64,000 nucleotides of DNA from RGIG4608 sp045637205 (GTDB lineage Bacteria; Bacillota; Clostridia; Oscillospirales; CAG-272): contig JAZTYY010000082.1 of the NCBI GenBank assembly GCA_045637205.1, positions 1-64,000 on the forward strand, written 5' to 3'. This document shows positions 8,224 through 17,174 of the stretch, piece after piece. Below the pieces are notes generated by a model, which searched no databases, was not told the DNA's origin, and was given only the letters and a program-made list of their open reading frames with translations. Each line of letters opens with the position of its first letter. The stretch's first letter is position 1. Position numbers and translations under genes: made by a program.

Positions 8224-8352
8224 TTAATGGTTGTGTCCTGCGTGAATGCCTGCACTTGCAAGAAGGGAAATGATAATGGTTGCAGCGCCTGCTACCATAA
8301 GAAATGCAAGAACAAGACAGATGATTTTCACGATTTTTTTCTGGTTTTTCAT
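8224..8352 (-). CDS. Small single-pass membrane protein, 42 aa
   Basis: A 42-residue frame begins with several lysines, has one hydrophobic helix (about residues 9-34) and ends in a His-rich tail AGIHAGHNH. AGGAG lies seven bases before the ATG. It starts 29 bases after the topoisomerase subunit gene ends and stops at the shared terminator, so it is the last gene of the leftward operon. It resembles the very short membrane proteins annotated as DUF4044-like in Clostridia, but I cannot confirm that. The His-rich end might bind metal. Confidence 0.7.
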   Translation of the reverse strand: MKNQKKIVKIICLVLAFLMVAGAATIIISLLASAGIHAGHNH

Positions 8353-8381
8353 AGTGTACTCCTATATATTATTGAAAATTA

Positions 8382-10613
8382 TTAATTAAAAATTTTTTTA
8401 ATATCTTTTTCTGATATCGCAGATCCTGTTGCAGGAATCTTGATTTTCTTATATCCCGTGTTGTCAAGGTGGTCTGAGAATTTATCAGTAGCACGAGTCA
8501 GCTTTTGACCTTTTTTGCATGTGAAGATAGTGCTTCCTGCACTTGTTCTGCTTGACTTGAGAGGAATAAGTGAGGTCTTAACAACAATGGCTTTCTTTTG
8601 GTTGTTTACAAGAAGGAGATCATACGGCTTCTTTTCTTCTTCATAAAATGCTGCCACAATGGGTGAAGCATCACTGTATGCACCAACAAGCTTCTTTCTT
8701 GTTGCCTTTGTTTGATATGATGTGATCGGAATTCTAACACCCTTGCCGTTTTCAAACAAGAATACCATATTGTGCTTTTCGGGATAGTCTTTAATAATCT
8801 TTATGAATATCGGTTTTTCACCGGGATCCATACCAAGCTTTGCGGGAATATATTCACCCATATCACTTGCCTTGCAATTATCGAACTCGTTTACGCGAGT
8901 TTTAAACACCTTGCACTGATCGGTGAAGATAATAAGCTCTGCAAGTGTGTCGGTGAATTCATAAAATACCACCTTATCTCCGTCCTTAACCTTTTGCTCG
9001 TCATTACCGCGCAATGATTGGGGAGTAATGCGCTTGAAGTAGCCTTCCTTGGTCATATAGATGTGAACATCGCTCTTTTCAAGGTGCTCCTCATGAACGT
9101 ATTCAACAACCTCGCCCTCGTCCATAATCATGGAAACGCGAGGCTTACCGTATTTCTTCTTAATCTCAGCAAGCTGCTTTGAAATGTAAGCCTTAAGCTT
9201 AAGCTCGTCAGCAAGAATTTCTTCAATTTGAGCAATTTCCTGTTGAAGTCCTTCAATTTCACTGATTCTATTGAGAAGGAATTCACGGTTGAGGTTACGG
9301 AGCTTGATTTCAGCAATATAGTTTGCCTGAAGCTCGTCGATAGAGAAGCCCTTCATAAGGTTGGGAACAACGTCACTATCTTTTTCAGTTCCGCGAATGA
9401 TTGCAATTGCCTTATCAATGTCAAGCAAGATTCTTCCAAGACCCATAAGAAGATGGAGCTTATCCTTTTTCTTCTTCAAATCGAAGTTGAGCTCACGGCG
9501 GCAGCAATTCATTCTGAATCTAATCCACTCAGTGAGAATTTCAACAACGCCCATTTGTCTTGGTGAGCCGTCGATAAGCACGTTGAAGTTACACTTAAAG
9601 CTATCCTCAAGGGGGGTCATCTTATAAAGACGAGTCATGAGCTTTTCAGGGTCAGTACCGCGGCGCAAGTCAAGTGTTAGCTTAAAGCCTGAAAGGTCGA
9701 TTTCATCACGGAAGTCAACGATTTCTTTAACCTTGCCCTCCTTGATAAGCTCGGTGAGCTTTTTCATAATAAGCTCAATTGACGTTGAGTAGGGAATTTG
9801 AATAATATCTATACAGTTATTTGCCTTATCGTAAACGTATCTTGCACGGATTTTTACCGATCCGGAGCCCGTTTCATAGATTTGGCGCATAGTTTCACGG
9901 TTATAAACTATAGTACCACCACCGGGGAAGTCGGGGGCTTTAACTATGTCAAGTATCTTTTCAACGCTTGTTTTTGGGTTTTTAAGAATAGCTATAGTTG
10001 CATCGCAAATTTCTGCCAAGTTGAATGAGCAAATTTCACTTGCCATACCAACGGCAATACCCTTATTTGGTGTAACAAGCACATTGGGGAATGAGGTGGG
10101 AAGCAAAACGGGCTCTTGCATTGAGCCGTCATAGTTGTCAATAAAGTCGACAGCATTCTTATCAATGCCACGGAAAAGCTCTGCACAGAAGGGGTCAAGC
10201 TTTGCCTCAGTATAACGGCTTGCCGCATATTTCATTTCGGATGAATATTGCTTACCAAAGCTACCCTTTGAGTCAACAAGAGGATGAAGCAATGCTTCGT
10301 GTCCCTTGGTAAGACGTACCATGGTTTCATAGATTGCCGCATCACCGTGTGGGTGGAGCTTCATCGTTGAACCAACAATATTTGCACTCTTACTTCTCGC
10401 ACCCGTAAGAAGTCCCATTTTATACATAGTATAAAGGAGCTTTCTGTGTGAGGGCTTAAGACCGTCAATTTCAGGGATTGCACGCGCAACGATTACGCTC
10501 ATAACATAGGGCATATAGTTTTTTTCTATAGTTTCGGTTATGGGCTGTGGTATTGCGGGCTTATGTATTATTTCTTTTGGTTCTATAGCTTTTTTACTGC
10601 TTTTTCTAGCCAT
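8382..10613 (-). CDS. parC: Type IIA topoisomerase subunit A (ParC/GyrA family)
   Basis: DNA breakage-reunion subunit of a type IIA topoisomerase. The winged-helix region includes GLKPSHRKLLYTMYKMGL and KLHPHGDAAIYETMVRL, and the catalytic tyrosine is Y134 in ASRYTEAKL. A long coiled-coil segment (about 390-490) and a C-terminal beta-propeller region follow. At 743 aa it is shorter than typical GyrA and lacks an obvious GyrA box, which favours a ParC-like assignment. The ATPase subunit (ParE/GyrB) is not adjacent, which is unusual for parC in Firmicutes. The gene lies downstream of sua5 with 28 bases between. Confidence 0.88.
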   Translation of the reverse strand: MARKSSKKAIEPKEIIHKPAIPQPITETIEKNYMPYVMSVIVARAIPEIDGLKPSHRKLLYTMYKMGLLTGARSKSANIVGSTMKLHPHGDAAIYETMVRLTKGHEALLHPLVDSKGSFGKQYSSEMKYAASRYTEAKLDPFCAELFRGIDKNAVDFIDNYDGSMQEPVLLPTSFPNVLVTPNKGIAVGMASEICSFNLAEICDATIAILKNPKTSVEKILDIVKAPDFPGGGTIVYNRETMRQIYETGSGSVKIRARYVYDKANNCIDIIQIPYSTSIELIMKKLTELIKEGKVKEIVDFRDEIDLSGFKLTLDLRRGTDPEKLMTRLYKMTPLEDSFKCNFNVLIDGSPRQMGVVEILTEWIRFRMNCCRRELNFDLKKKKDKLHLLMGLGRILLDIDKAIAIIRGTEKDSDVVPNLMKGFSIDELQANYIAEIKLRNLNREFLLNRISEIEGLQQEIAQIEEILADELKLKAYISKQLAEIKKKYGKPRVSMIMDEGEVVEYVHEEHLEKSDVHIYMTKEGYFKRITPQSLRGNDEQKVKDGDKVVFYEFTDTLAELIIFTDQCKVFKTRVNEFDNCKASDMGEYIPAKLGMDPGEKPIFIKIIKDYPEKHNMVFLFENGKGVRIPITSYQTKATRKKLVGAYSDASPIVAAFYEEEKKPYDLLLVNNQKKAIVVKTSLIPLKSSRTSAGSTIFTCKKGQKLTRATDKFSDHLDNTGYKKIKIPATGSAISEKDIKKIFN

Positions 10614-10641
10614 TTTTAGTGTCCTTTTCTAAGTTGGTGTA

Positions 10642-11673
10642 TTAAACCTTCTTTATTGTGTGCGCCGCAGCGCGAATCATTCTGTTATAAAGCGCAAGTC
10701 CAAGTCCGTCAAGTGAAGGCAGATGCGCATAAATTTTTGTAGCTCCGAGCTTGTCTGCTTCACGAAGTGAGGTAAAAAGCTTCTTTGCCTGTGTGTTCAA
10801 GTCATCCTTTGCACCAATGCAAATGGATAGGGAAGCATCAAGTGAAGAAACTTCCTCGTCATAGCAAAGCACGGCACAGTTGTTTTTTTGCTCAGCTTTC
10901 ATGAATTCAAGCACGTCATAATAATTTCCGTCAAGCAAGACAAAGTCAGCACTTGGCGCATAGTGACGGTATTTCATGCCGGGAGAGAGAGGCTTTTCGT
11001 TTTCCGCAAGCTTTTCAAGCACCGCGGGTGCAATTTTAACGTTATCGCAAACGCAACAAAGTGCGTCATACGTAATCCCACCCGGACGAAGCAGGGTAAG
11101 GCACTCGCCATCAATCTTGACAATAGTCGATTCAAGACCAATCTCACATTCACCGCCGTCGATAATCATATCAACTCTGCCGTCCATATCTTCAACGACG
11201 TATTTAGCATCGGTTGGTGATGGACGTCCTGAAATATTGGCACTTGGTGCTGCAATCGGTACTCCACACTCCACAATAAGAGCATGTGCTATCGGATGTG
11301 AGGGGCAACGTATTGCTACGGTATCAAGTCCGCCTGTAACCGAGAGGGGAATGCAATCTTTTTTGGGCATAATTACCGTCAAGGGCCCTGGCATAAACGC
11401 CTCAGCCAAACGGTAATAAACCTCACTTACGAATGCATATTTTTCAGCATCCTTCGGGCGTGCGATGTGAATAATAAGGGGATTATCACTCGGTCTGCCC
11501 TTGGCGGCATAGATTTTTTTAGCTGCATCGGCTAAAAGTCCATTTCCGCCAAGTCCATAGACCGTTTCAGTTGGAAAGACCACAAGACCACCGTCAAGAA
11601 TTATTTTTGACGCAACCTTAAGGTCATTGCCATATTCAGTTTTGTCATTAATTCTTACAATCTTTGTGTCCAT
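10642..11673 (-). CDS. tsaC: L-threonylcarbamoyladenylate synthase (Sua5)
   Basis: Makes threonylcarbamoyl-AMP from threonine, bicarbonate and ATP, the first step of t6A37 modification in tRNAs that read ANN codons. The YrdC fold covers about residues 10-205, with GGLVVFPTETVYGLGGNG near the start, KGRPSDNPLIIHI and the conserved SANISGRPSPT. The extra C-terminal Sua5 domain (about 225-343) makes it the long form. It follows prfA by six bases, a common Firmicutes neighbour linking two translation-fidelity genes. Confidence 0.95.
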   Translation of the reverse strand: MDTKIVRINDKTEYGNDLKVASKIILDGGLVVFPTETVYGLGGNGLLADAAKKIYAAKGRPSDNPLIIHIARPKDAEKYAFVSEVYYRLAEAFMPGPLTVIMPKKDCIPLSVTGGLDTVAIRCPSHPIAHALIVECGVPIAAPSANISGRPSPTDAKYVVEDMDGRVDMIIDGGECEIGLESTIVKIDGECLTLLRPGGITYDALCCVCDNVKIAPAVLEKLAENEKPLSPGMKYRHYAPSADFVLLDGNYYDVLEFMKAEQKNNCAVLCYDEEVSSLDASLSICIGAKDDLNTQAKKLFTSLREADKLGATKIYAHLPSLDGLGLALYNRMIRAAAHTIKKV

Positions 11674-11679
11674 AATTTA

Positions 11680-12750
11680 TTAGTTTTGAGTTGAATTTTT
11701 AAGCTTTTCGGCTGTATCGGCTGTGATTAGTGCATCAATCATATCGTCGATATCACCGTTGACAAAGTTTTCAAGTGAGTGTGTTGTAAATCCGATTCTG
11801 TGGTCGGTTATACGACTTTGGGGATAGTTATATGTTCTAATTTTTTCACTTCTCGCACCCGTACCAACCTGTAGCTTTCTATCGGATGAGATTTTTTCAT
11901 CCTGCTCCTGCTGTTTAATATCAAGGAGCTTAGTGCGAAGCATCTTAAGTGCTTTATCCTTATTCTTAAGCTGACTTCTTTCTTCCTGACACCAAACCAC
12001 AATACCCGTGGGCTTGTGATAAATACGAATAGCGGATTCGGTTTTGTTGATGTGCTGACCACCTGCACCACTCGATTTACAAGTTTCGATAACGAGGTCG
12101 GCAGGGTTAAGCTCAACGTCTACGTCCTCGGCCTCAGGGAGAACTGCAACGGTTACGGTAGAGGTTTGAATTCTACCCTGTGATTCAGTTTCAGGCACTC
12201 TTTGAACGCGGTGAACACCACTTTCAAATTTAAAGCGAGAATATGCACCCTCACCCTCAACCATAAAGCAAATTTCTTTGTATCCACCAAGCTCGGTTTC
12301 ATTGCAGGATACGATGCTTGTGCGAAAATTTGTTTTATCTGCATACATTGTATACATTCGGTAGAGAACACCTGCAAAGAGGGCTGCTTCTTCACCACCT
12401 GCACCTGCACGAATTTCAATGATAACGTTTTTGCTGTCATTGGGATCTTTCGGAAGAAGCAAAATTTTGAGCTCTTCAAAGAGAGTAACGCTCTTGTCCT
12501 TGCAAATTGAAATCTCCTCTTGAATCATTTCCTTCATATCGGGGTCAACATCATCAAGCATTTCAAATGCATCGGCGAGCTCCTGCTCATTCTTTTTATA
12601 TTCTCTAAATTTTGTGATAACGGGGGTTAAGGAATTGTACTCTTTAATTCTTTTAGTAAATTCCGTGGGATTTGCCGCAATTTCGGGGTCGTTCATCTCA
12701 CCCTCAATCTGAATATATCTTTGCTCGGCAAAATTAAGTTTATTAAGCAT
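11680..12750 (-). CDS. prfA: Peptide chain release factor 1
   Basis: Class I release factor that reads UAA and UAG and triggers peptide release. The catalytic GGQ lies in SGAGGQHINKTESA near residue 230. The PxT-type codon-recognition region lies before it, and the C-terminal RTYNYPQSRITDHRIG block is fully conserved. The 356-aa length is normal. It sits in a leftward operon after an aminopeptidase gene and upstream of sua5. The usual companion methyltransferase prmC, which modifies the GGQ glutamine, is not adjacent here. Confidence 0.97.
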   Translation of the reverse strand: MLNKLNFAEQRYIQIEGEMNDPEIAANPTEFTKRIKEYNSLTPVITKFREYKKNEQELADAFEMLDDVDPDMKEMIQEEISICKDKSVTLFEELKILLLPKDPNDSKNVIIEIRAGAGGEEAALFAGVLYRMYTMYADKTNFRTSIVSCNETELGGYKEICFMVEGEGAYSRFKFESGVHRVQRVPETESQGRIQTSTVTVAVLPEAEDVDVELNPADLVIETCKSSGAGGQHINKTESAIRIYHKPTGIVVWCQEERSQLKNKDKALKMLRTKLLDIKQQEQDEKISSDRKLQVGTGARSEKIRTYNYPQSRITDHRIGFTTHSLENFVNGDIDDMIDALITADTAEKLKNSTQN

Positions 12751-12807
12751 TTATTTTATAGTCCTTTCTTGAATTTTAGTCATTATGTCTTTTTTTGGAC
12801 TTGTCAA

Positions 12808-14190
12808 CTAAAATTTGCAGAAAGCACAGAAAGCTCTGTAAGCTTCGTAAAGGTCAACCTTTGAAATAACCTCGAAGGGAGCATGCATTGCAATTACGGG
12901 CACACCAAGGTCAACAACATCGATGTTGTGCATTGAAATGTATTTAGCAACTGTTCCGCCGCCGCCAACGTCAACTCTGCCAAGCTCACCTGCCTGCCAA
13001 ATAACACCGTATTCAGCCATTGCCTGACGAACAAAGCCTATGAATTCAGCGTGAGCATCGTTAGTGCCACCCTTACCGCGAGAGCCTGTGTACTTTGTAA
13101 GAACTACGCCACATGAGAGAAGGGCGGAGTTTCTCTTTTCAAACACTTCAGCAAAGTTGGGGTCGTAAGCAGCAGAAACGTCAGCTGAAAGACACTTTGA
13201 GTTAGCGCGAACAACTCTTGGGTTAGCACCGCGAGAGATTGCGATTTCTTCAATAAGATCCATCATAAAGTCACACTGCATACCTGTGTTACCGTCGGAG
13301 CCTGTTTCCTCCTTGTCGGCAAGAATGCACATAAGTGTGTGCTTTGAGTCAGCGCAATCAATAATTGCCTTAAGAGCAGGATATGCACAAACTCTGTCAT
13401 CGTGACCGTAAGCACCAATCATAGAACGGTCAAGACCAACGTCACGAGCCTTTTGAGCAGGAACGATTGAAAGCTCAGCAGTAAGGAAGTCCTCTTCAAT
13501 AATGCCGTACTTTTCGTTAAGAATCTTCATTGTATTGAGCTTAATTGCATTGTCCTCGTTGCCAAGGGGTCTGCTTCCGATAAGGATGTTAAGCTTTTCA
13601 CCTTCAATAGCAGAGCCCAAGGGCTTTGTGTTGTAGTTAGCAGAAAGGTGGGGAAGAAGATCGTTTATGTAGAGAACAGGATCGTTATCATCTTCACCGA
13701 TAACAACGTTAACACTTGTTCCGTCAGCCTTAACAACAACGCCGTGGAGAGCCAAGGGAGTTGCAAGCCACTGATATTTACGAACACCGCCGTAGTAGTG
13801 AGTTTTAAGGAAGCTCATGCCTTCGTCTTCATAAAGGGGTACGGGCTTAATGTCAAGTCTTGGGGAGTCGATGTGAGCCGCAGAAATACGAATGCCGTTT
13901 TCAACGTCCTCGCTACCGATTGTGAAAAGGAAGAGATTCTTGCCTCTGTTGTTATAGTAGCACTTGTCACCAACGTTCAACTTTTGGCCGAGTGTATAGG
14001 GCTTGAAGCCGTTTGCTTCAGCAATAATGATTGCAGCATCAACTGCCTCGCGCTCGGTCTTACCGTCGTCAAGATATTTCATGTAGTCAACTGCGAATGC
14101 ATATGCATCGTCAATTGCCTCGGGTGTTGCCTTTTCATATACGCTTTGCTTTTTGTAGAAAAGCTGTTCTTTAAGTTCTTTTGTTTCCAT
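12808..14190 (-). CDS. M18 family aminopeptidase
   Basis: Cytoplasmic zinc aminopeptidase of the M18 family (aspartyl/broad aminopeptidase), forming large multimeric shells. Metal ligands are visible: H106 and D108 in SAAHIDSPRLD, the glutamates in ADKEETGSDG, the aspartate in YGHDDRVCAYP, and the final histidine in MHAPFEV. At 460 aa it has the length of the bacterial ApeA-like branch. CTTTCAATT-type sequence before the start gives GAAAGGAA as ribosome site on the coding strand. It lies between the lytic transglycosylase and prfA in the leftward operon. Confidence 0.94.
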   Translation of the reverse strand: METKELKEQLFYKKQSVYEKATPEAIDDAYAFAVDYMKYLDDGKTEREAVDAAIIIAEANGFKPYTLGQKLNVGDKCYYNNRGKNLFLFTIGSEDVENGIRISAAHIDSPRLDIKPVPLYEDEGMSFLKTHYYGGVRKYQWLATPLALHGVVVKADGTSVNVVIGEDDNDPVLYINDLLPHLSANYNTKPLGSAIEGEKLNILIGSRPLGNEDNAIKLNTMKILNEKYGIIEEDFLTAELSIVPAQKARDVGLDRSMIGAYGHDDRVCAYPALKAIIDCADSKHTLMCILADKEETGSDGNTGMQCDFMMDLIEEIAISRGANPRVVRANSKCLSADVSAAYDPNFAEVFEKRNSALLSCGVVLTKYTGSRGKGGTNDAHAEFIGFVRQAMAEYGVIWQAGELGRVDVGGGGTVAKYISMHNIDVVDLGVPVIAMHAPFEVISKVDLYEAYRAFCAFCKF

Positions 14191-14205
14191 AGTTTTATAT
14201 TCCTT

Positions 14206-14769
14206 TCAATTTTTATACAATTCTTTATATTTTTCCCAGTGATGCATCACTTTTTTAACGTAATTTCTTGTTTCTTCAACGGGAATGGAGTCATAGTCAC
14301 CATCGGTATATCCCACGTCGTTCAAAAAGTCACTGAAATTACCCTCACCCCAGTTGTAGGCTATAATTGCCTTTTCCCAAGAGCCGAAGCGTGAATAGAG
14401 ATATTGAAGATAATATGTTCCGTATTTTATATTCGTTTCGGGATCATATAGACCATCTTGCCAATATTCATCCCCAAGCTTTGTGGTTAACCACTTGTAG
14501 GTGGAGGGGAGCATTTGCATAAGTCCAATCGCACCTGCTGAGCTTTCAACGTTTGGATCAAAATTGCTTTCAACCTTAATCACTGCAAAAACCAATTCCT
14601 TTGGCACTGCATATTCTTCGGCATATTTTGTAACCAATTGGTGATATTTTTCGGGGTAAATCCACGTGTAAACAAGGTCTATCAAAGCATTGCCAATAAC
14701 ACCCAAAAGCAAAGAAAGAACAAGAATTATGATGAATACGCGAGCATCCTTCTTTTTTACTGTTCTCAT
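14206..14769 (-). CDS. Membrane-anchored lytic transglycosylase
   Basis: Predicted peptidoglycan-cleaving enzyme of the SLT (Slt70/MltE-like) fold. An N-terminal hydrophobic segment (about 10-30) anchors it in the membrane. The catalytic Glu is E67 in VIKVESNFDP, followed by the conserved GAIGLMQMLPST, NIKYGTYYL and AIIAYNWGEGN. Its ATG overlaps the coaE stop by four bases, so the two are translationally coupled, an arrangement I know from other Clostridia. A role in wall remodelling during growth or sporulation is plausible but not shown here. Confidence 0.93.
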   Translation of the reverse strand: MRTVKKKDARVFIIILVLSLLLGVIGNALIDLVYTWIYPEKYHQLVTKYAEEYAVPKELVFAVIKVESNFDPNVESSAGAIGLMQMLPSTYKWLTTKLGDEYWQDGLYDPETNIKYGTYYLQYLYSRFGSWEKAIIAYNWGEGNFSDFLNDVGYTDGDYDSIPVEETRNYVKKVMHHWEKYKELYKN

Positions 14770-15380
14770 CTAATGATTATATCCTCCTGCTCGAAAATGG
14801 AGTCAAGCTGCTCCTCCATATCTTCAGTAGTGTTGGAGTTGTCTATGTAATAATCACTGTGCTCAATGAAAAAGCTATCCTCGGGCTGTGCATTTATTCT
14901 TGCAAGTGCTTTTTCACGGTCAATGTTATCGCGAGCCATGATTCGTTCTATTCTTATTTCCTTGTCGCAAAGAACTGAAATAATGAAGTCGCACGCGCCG
15001 ATGAATATGTCTGATGAGAAGAGCGCGGGCGCATCTATTACTGCGACCTTTTTGCCCTTGTCCATATATTCTGTCAAAATCGCGTTTGTTCTTTCCCAAA
15101 CGTACTTGTGAGTAATTTCATTCAAAATTGCAAGATTTTCTTTTGCAGCCTCACCCTCAAAAACGAGAAGTGCAAGGGCCTTTCTATCAAGCGCGCCATC
15201 ATTATTCACAATGGATGAGCCGAATGCCTCCTTAAGCTCGTCAATACATGGGGAGGGGGAATCTGTTAAGGAGTGATAAATATCGTCGGTGTTAATGCAT
15301 GGAATTTTTAACTCTTCAAATCTTTGACAAAGAGTGCTTTTTCCGGCACCTGATGGGCCAGTAAGTCCAATAATTTTCAT
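14766..15380 (-). CDS. coaE: Dephospho-CoA kinase
   Basis: Final step of coenzyme A synthesis: phosphorylates the 3'-OH of dephospho-CoA. The P-loop is GPSGAGKST at residues 8-16. The substrate-binding NTDDIYHSL, the DAPALF segment of the CoA domain and the lid-like R-rich stretch RIERIMARDNI are all in place. The 204-aa length is typical. It is the first gene of the leftward operon, facing away from the HAD phosphatase gene at 15563. Confidence 0.95.
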   Translation of the reverse strand: MKIIGLTGPSGAGKSTLCQRFEELKIPCINTDDIYHSLTDSPSPCIDELKEAFGSSIVNNDGALDRKALALLVFEGEAAKENLAILNEITHKYVWERTNAILTEYMDKGKKVAVIDAPALFSSDIFIGACDFIISVLCDKEIRIERIMARDNIDREKALARINAQPEDSFFIEHSDYYIDNSNTTEDMEEQLDSIFEQEDIIIR

Positions 15381-15503
15381 CTATACCTCCCAAAAACAAA
15401 ATCATAAAAATAGTCATTTTATATTATAACTCAAAATTTCGAATTATGCAAGTGATTTCTAATATAATTTTATATAAATATATAACAAATTTTCAAAATT
15501 GCA

Positions 15504-15532
15504 TTGAAAAAGCGCACAATGTGTTGTATAAT
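15504..15532 (+). promoter_or_regulatory. Sigma-A type promoter for the HAD-murB-whiA unit
   Basis: TTGAAA at 15504-15509 and TATAAT at 15527-15532 are 17 bases apart. The first ATG with a ribosome site follows 31 bases after the -10 element. Confidence 0.7.
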
Positions 15533-15562
15533 AAACTGAATAAGTATATTTGGAGTGAATGT

Positions 15563-16246
15563 ATGAAATACGAATTTTTGCTTTTTGATGCCGACCACAC
15601 ACTTTTCGACTTTAATAAGAGTGAATATTTCGCACTTAAGGAGGCACTTGAGTTTTACTCATTGCCAAGCACGGACGACGTTATTGAAAGATACAGTGTT
15701 ATTAATGTGAAGTATTGGAAGATGCTTGAGAGGGGCGAGATTGACAAGAAGAGCTTGATGCTTGCGCGCTTTGTTGAGTTTGCACGTGAATACGGATTTG
15801 AGGATAAGGCTGCGGCACTCTCAGACCTTTATATGTCGAACCTTGCACATGAGGCACACCTCTTTGACGGCGCTTTGGAGATGGTTGAAAAATTATCAAA
15901 AAAATATAGATTATTTGTCATTACAAACGGCGTTAAATCCACCCAGGACGGTCGCTTTGGTCTTTCCCCCATAACGAAATATTTTGAGAAGATTTTTATC
16001 TCTGAGGTAATTGGGGCAGAGAAGCCAAGCAAGGTGTTTTTTGATGCTGTGGCAAACGGAATTGAAGGATTTGTGCCTGAAAAGGCTATAGTTATTGGGG
16101 ATTCGCTCTCAAGTGATATCAAGGGGGCAATCAATTCTTCACTTGATTGCATTTGGTATAATCCCAATAGCAAAGAAGCACCAAAGGACTATAATATAAC
16201 GTATACTGTTAAGAGCTTTGACGAAATTTTGGAAATTTTGGATTAA
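15563..16246 (+). CDS. HAD-family hydrolase, YjjG-like
   Basis: HAD-superfamily phosphatase. The nucleophile Asp is in FDADHTLFDF at the N-terminus, motif 2 Thr/Asn in FVITNG, the Lys in GAEKPSKVFF, and the acidic motif in VIGDSLSSDIKG. The overall pattern, with a helical cap and about 227 aa, fits the YjjG branch that acts on nucleoside monophosphates, including non-canonical pyrimidines; exact substrate is uncertain. I start at 15563, where GGA lies eight bases upstream; the reading frame stays open to 15446 but that stretch contains the promoter. It is followed by murB after 17 bases. Confidence 0.88.
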   Translation: MKYEFLLFDADHTLFDFNKSEYFALKEALEFYSLPSTDDVIERYSVINVKYWKMLERGEIDKKSLMLARFVEFAREYGFEDKAAALSDLYMSNLAHEAHLFDGALEMVEKLSKKYRLFVITNGVKSTQDGRFGLSPITKYFEKIFISEVIGAEKPSKVFFDAVANGIEGFVPEKAIVIGDSLSSDIKGAINSSLDCIWYNPNSKEAPKDYNITYTVKSFDEILEILD

Positions 16247-16263
16247 AGAAAGGATTGATTGTT

Positions 16264-17172
16264 GTGAACGAAATTATCAATTTTTTGAAGATTGAAAATA
16301 TAGATTTTGAAGAAAACGTTGAAGGAAAAAGACTTTGTTCCTTCCACGTTGGTGGCAACGTTAGATTGGTTGTAAGACCCAAAACCGCAGGTGAATTTGA
16401 AGTTCTTTACGATTATCTTTTGGAAAATCAAATCAAGAATATTTTGCTTGGCAGGGGTACAAACATAGTTATCTCCGATGAGGGATATGACGGTGTTGTT
16501 GTGTCACTTAGTGCGCTTTCAAGAGTGGATATTGACGTTGCCGATGACAATTGTATCGTGGCAGGCGCCGGTGTATCAATGCGTGGACTTGCAAATTTTG
16601 CTTGTGAAAATGGACTTACAGGTCTTGAATTTGCGCACGGAATTCCCGGCAGTGTGGGTGGCGGTGTGTATATGAATGCAGGCGCTTACGGTGGTGAAAT
16701 TGCAAACGTGCTTGTAAGCTGCTTGGTTTTTGATATGATTTCGGGCAAAATCTTCCTTTTGTACGGAGACGAGTGCGATTATTCATATAGACATAGCATT
16801 TTTATGAAAAACAAAAACCTTGTGGTCCTTTTTGCAACCTTTGAATTGAGTGAGGGTGATCCCGACGAAATCAAGGCAAGAATGGACGAATTAAAGGCAA
16901 AAAGGGTGGCAAGTCAGCCACTTGAATACCCAAGTGCAGGTAGCACGTTCAAGCGCCCTGAGGGTTATTTTGCAGGTAAGCTTATTGAAGATTCAGGACT
17001 CAAGGGCTACACAATTGGTGGTGCTCAGGTAAGTGAAAAGCACGCGGGATTTGTTGTAAATCGCGGAGATGCAACTGCTGAGGATATCAAAAATTTAGTT
17101 GCACACATACAAAACACAGTTAAAGAAAAATTTGACGTTTCACTTGAATGTGAAATTGAATTTGTGGAGTAA
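16264..17172 (+). CDS. murB: UDP-N-acetylenolpyruvoylglucosamine reductase
   Basis: FAD enzyme that reduces UDP-GlcNAc-enolpyruvate to UDP-MurNAc with NADPH, an essential early step of peptidoglycan synthesis. Conserved parts are RPKTAGEFEVL, LGRGTNIVISDEGYDGVV, the flavin-binding GIPGSVGGGVYMNAGAYGGE, the catalytic Ser in PSAGSTFKRP and the acidic residue in the C-terminal ECEIEFV. I favour GTG at 16264 because GAAAGGA lies nine bases upstream; a TTG at 16255 overlaps the ribosome site. The stop is two bases before whiA. Confidence 0.95.
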   Translation: MNEIINFLKIENIDFEENVEGKRLCSFHVGGNVRLVVRPKTAGEFEVLYDYLLENQIKNILLGRGTNIVISDEGYDGVVVSLSALSRVDIDVADDNCIVAGAGVSMRGLANFACENGLTGLEFAHGIPGSVGGGVYMNAGAYGGEIANVLVSCLVFDMISGKIFLLYGDECDYSYRHSIFMKNKNLVVLFATFELSEGDPDEIKARMDELKAKRVASQPLEYPSAGSTFKRPEGYFAGKLIEDSGLKGYTIGGAQVSEKHAGFVVNRGDATAEDIKNLVAHIQNTVKEKFDVSLECEIEFVE

Positions 17173-17174
17173 AA

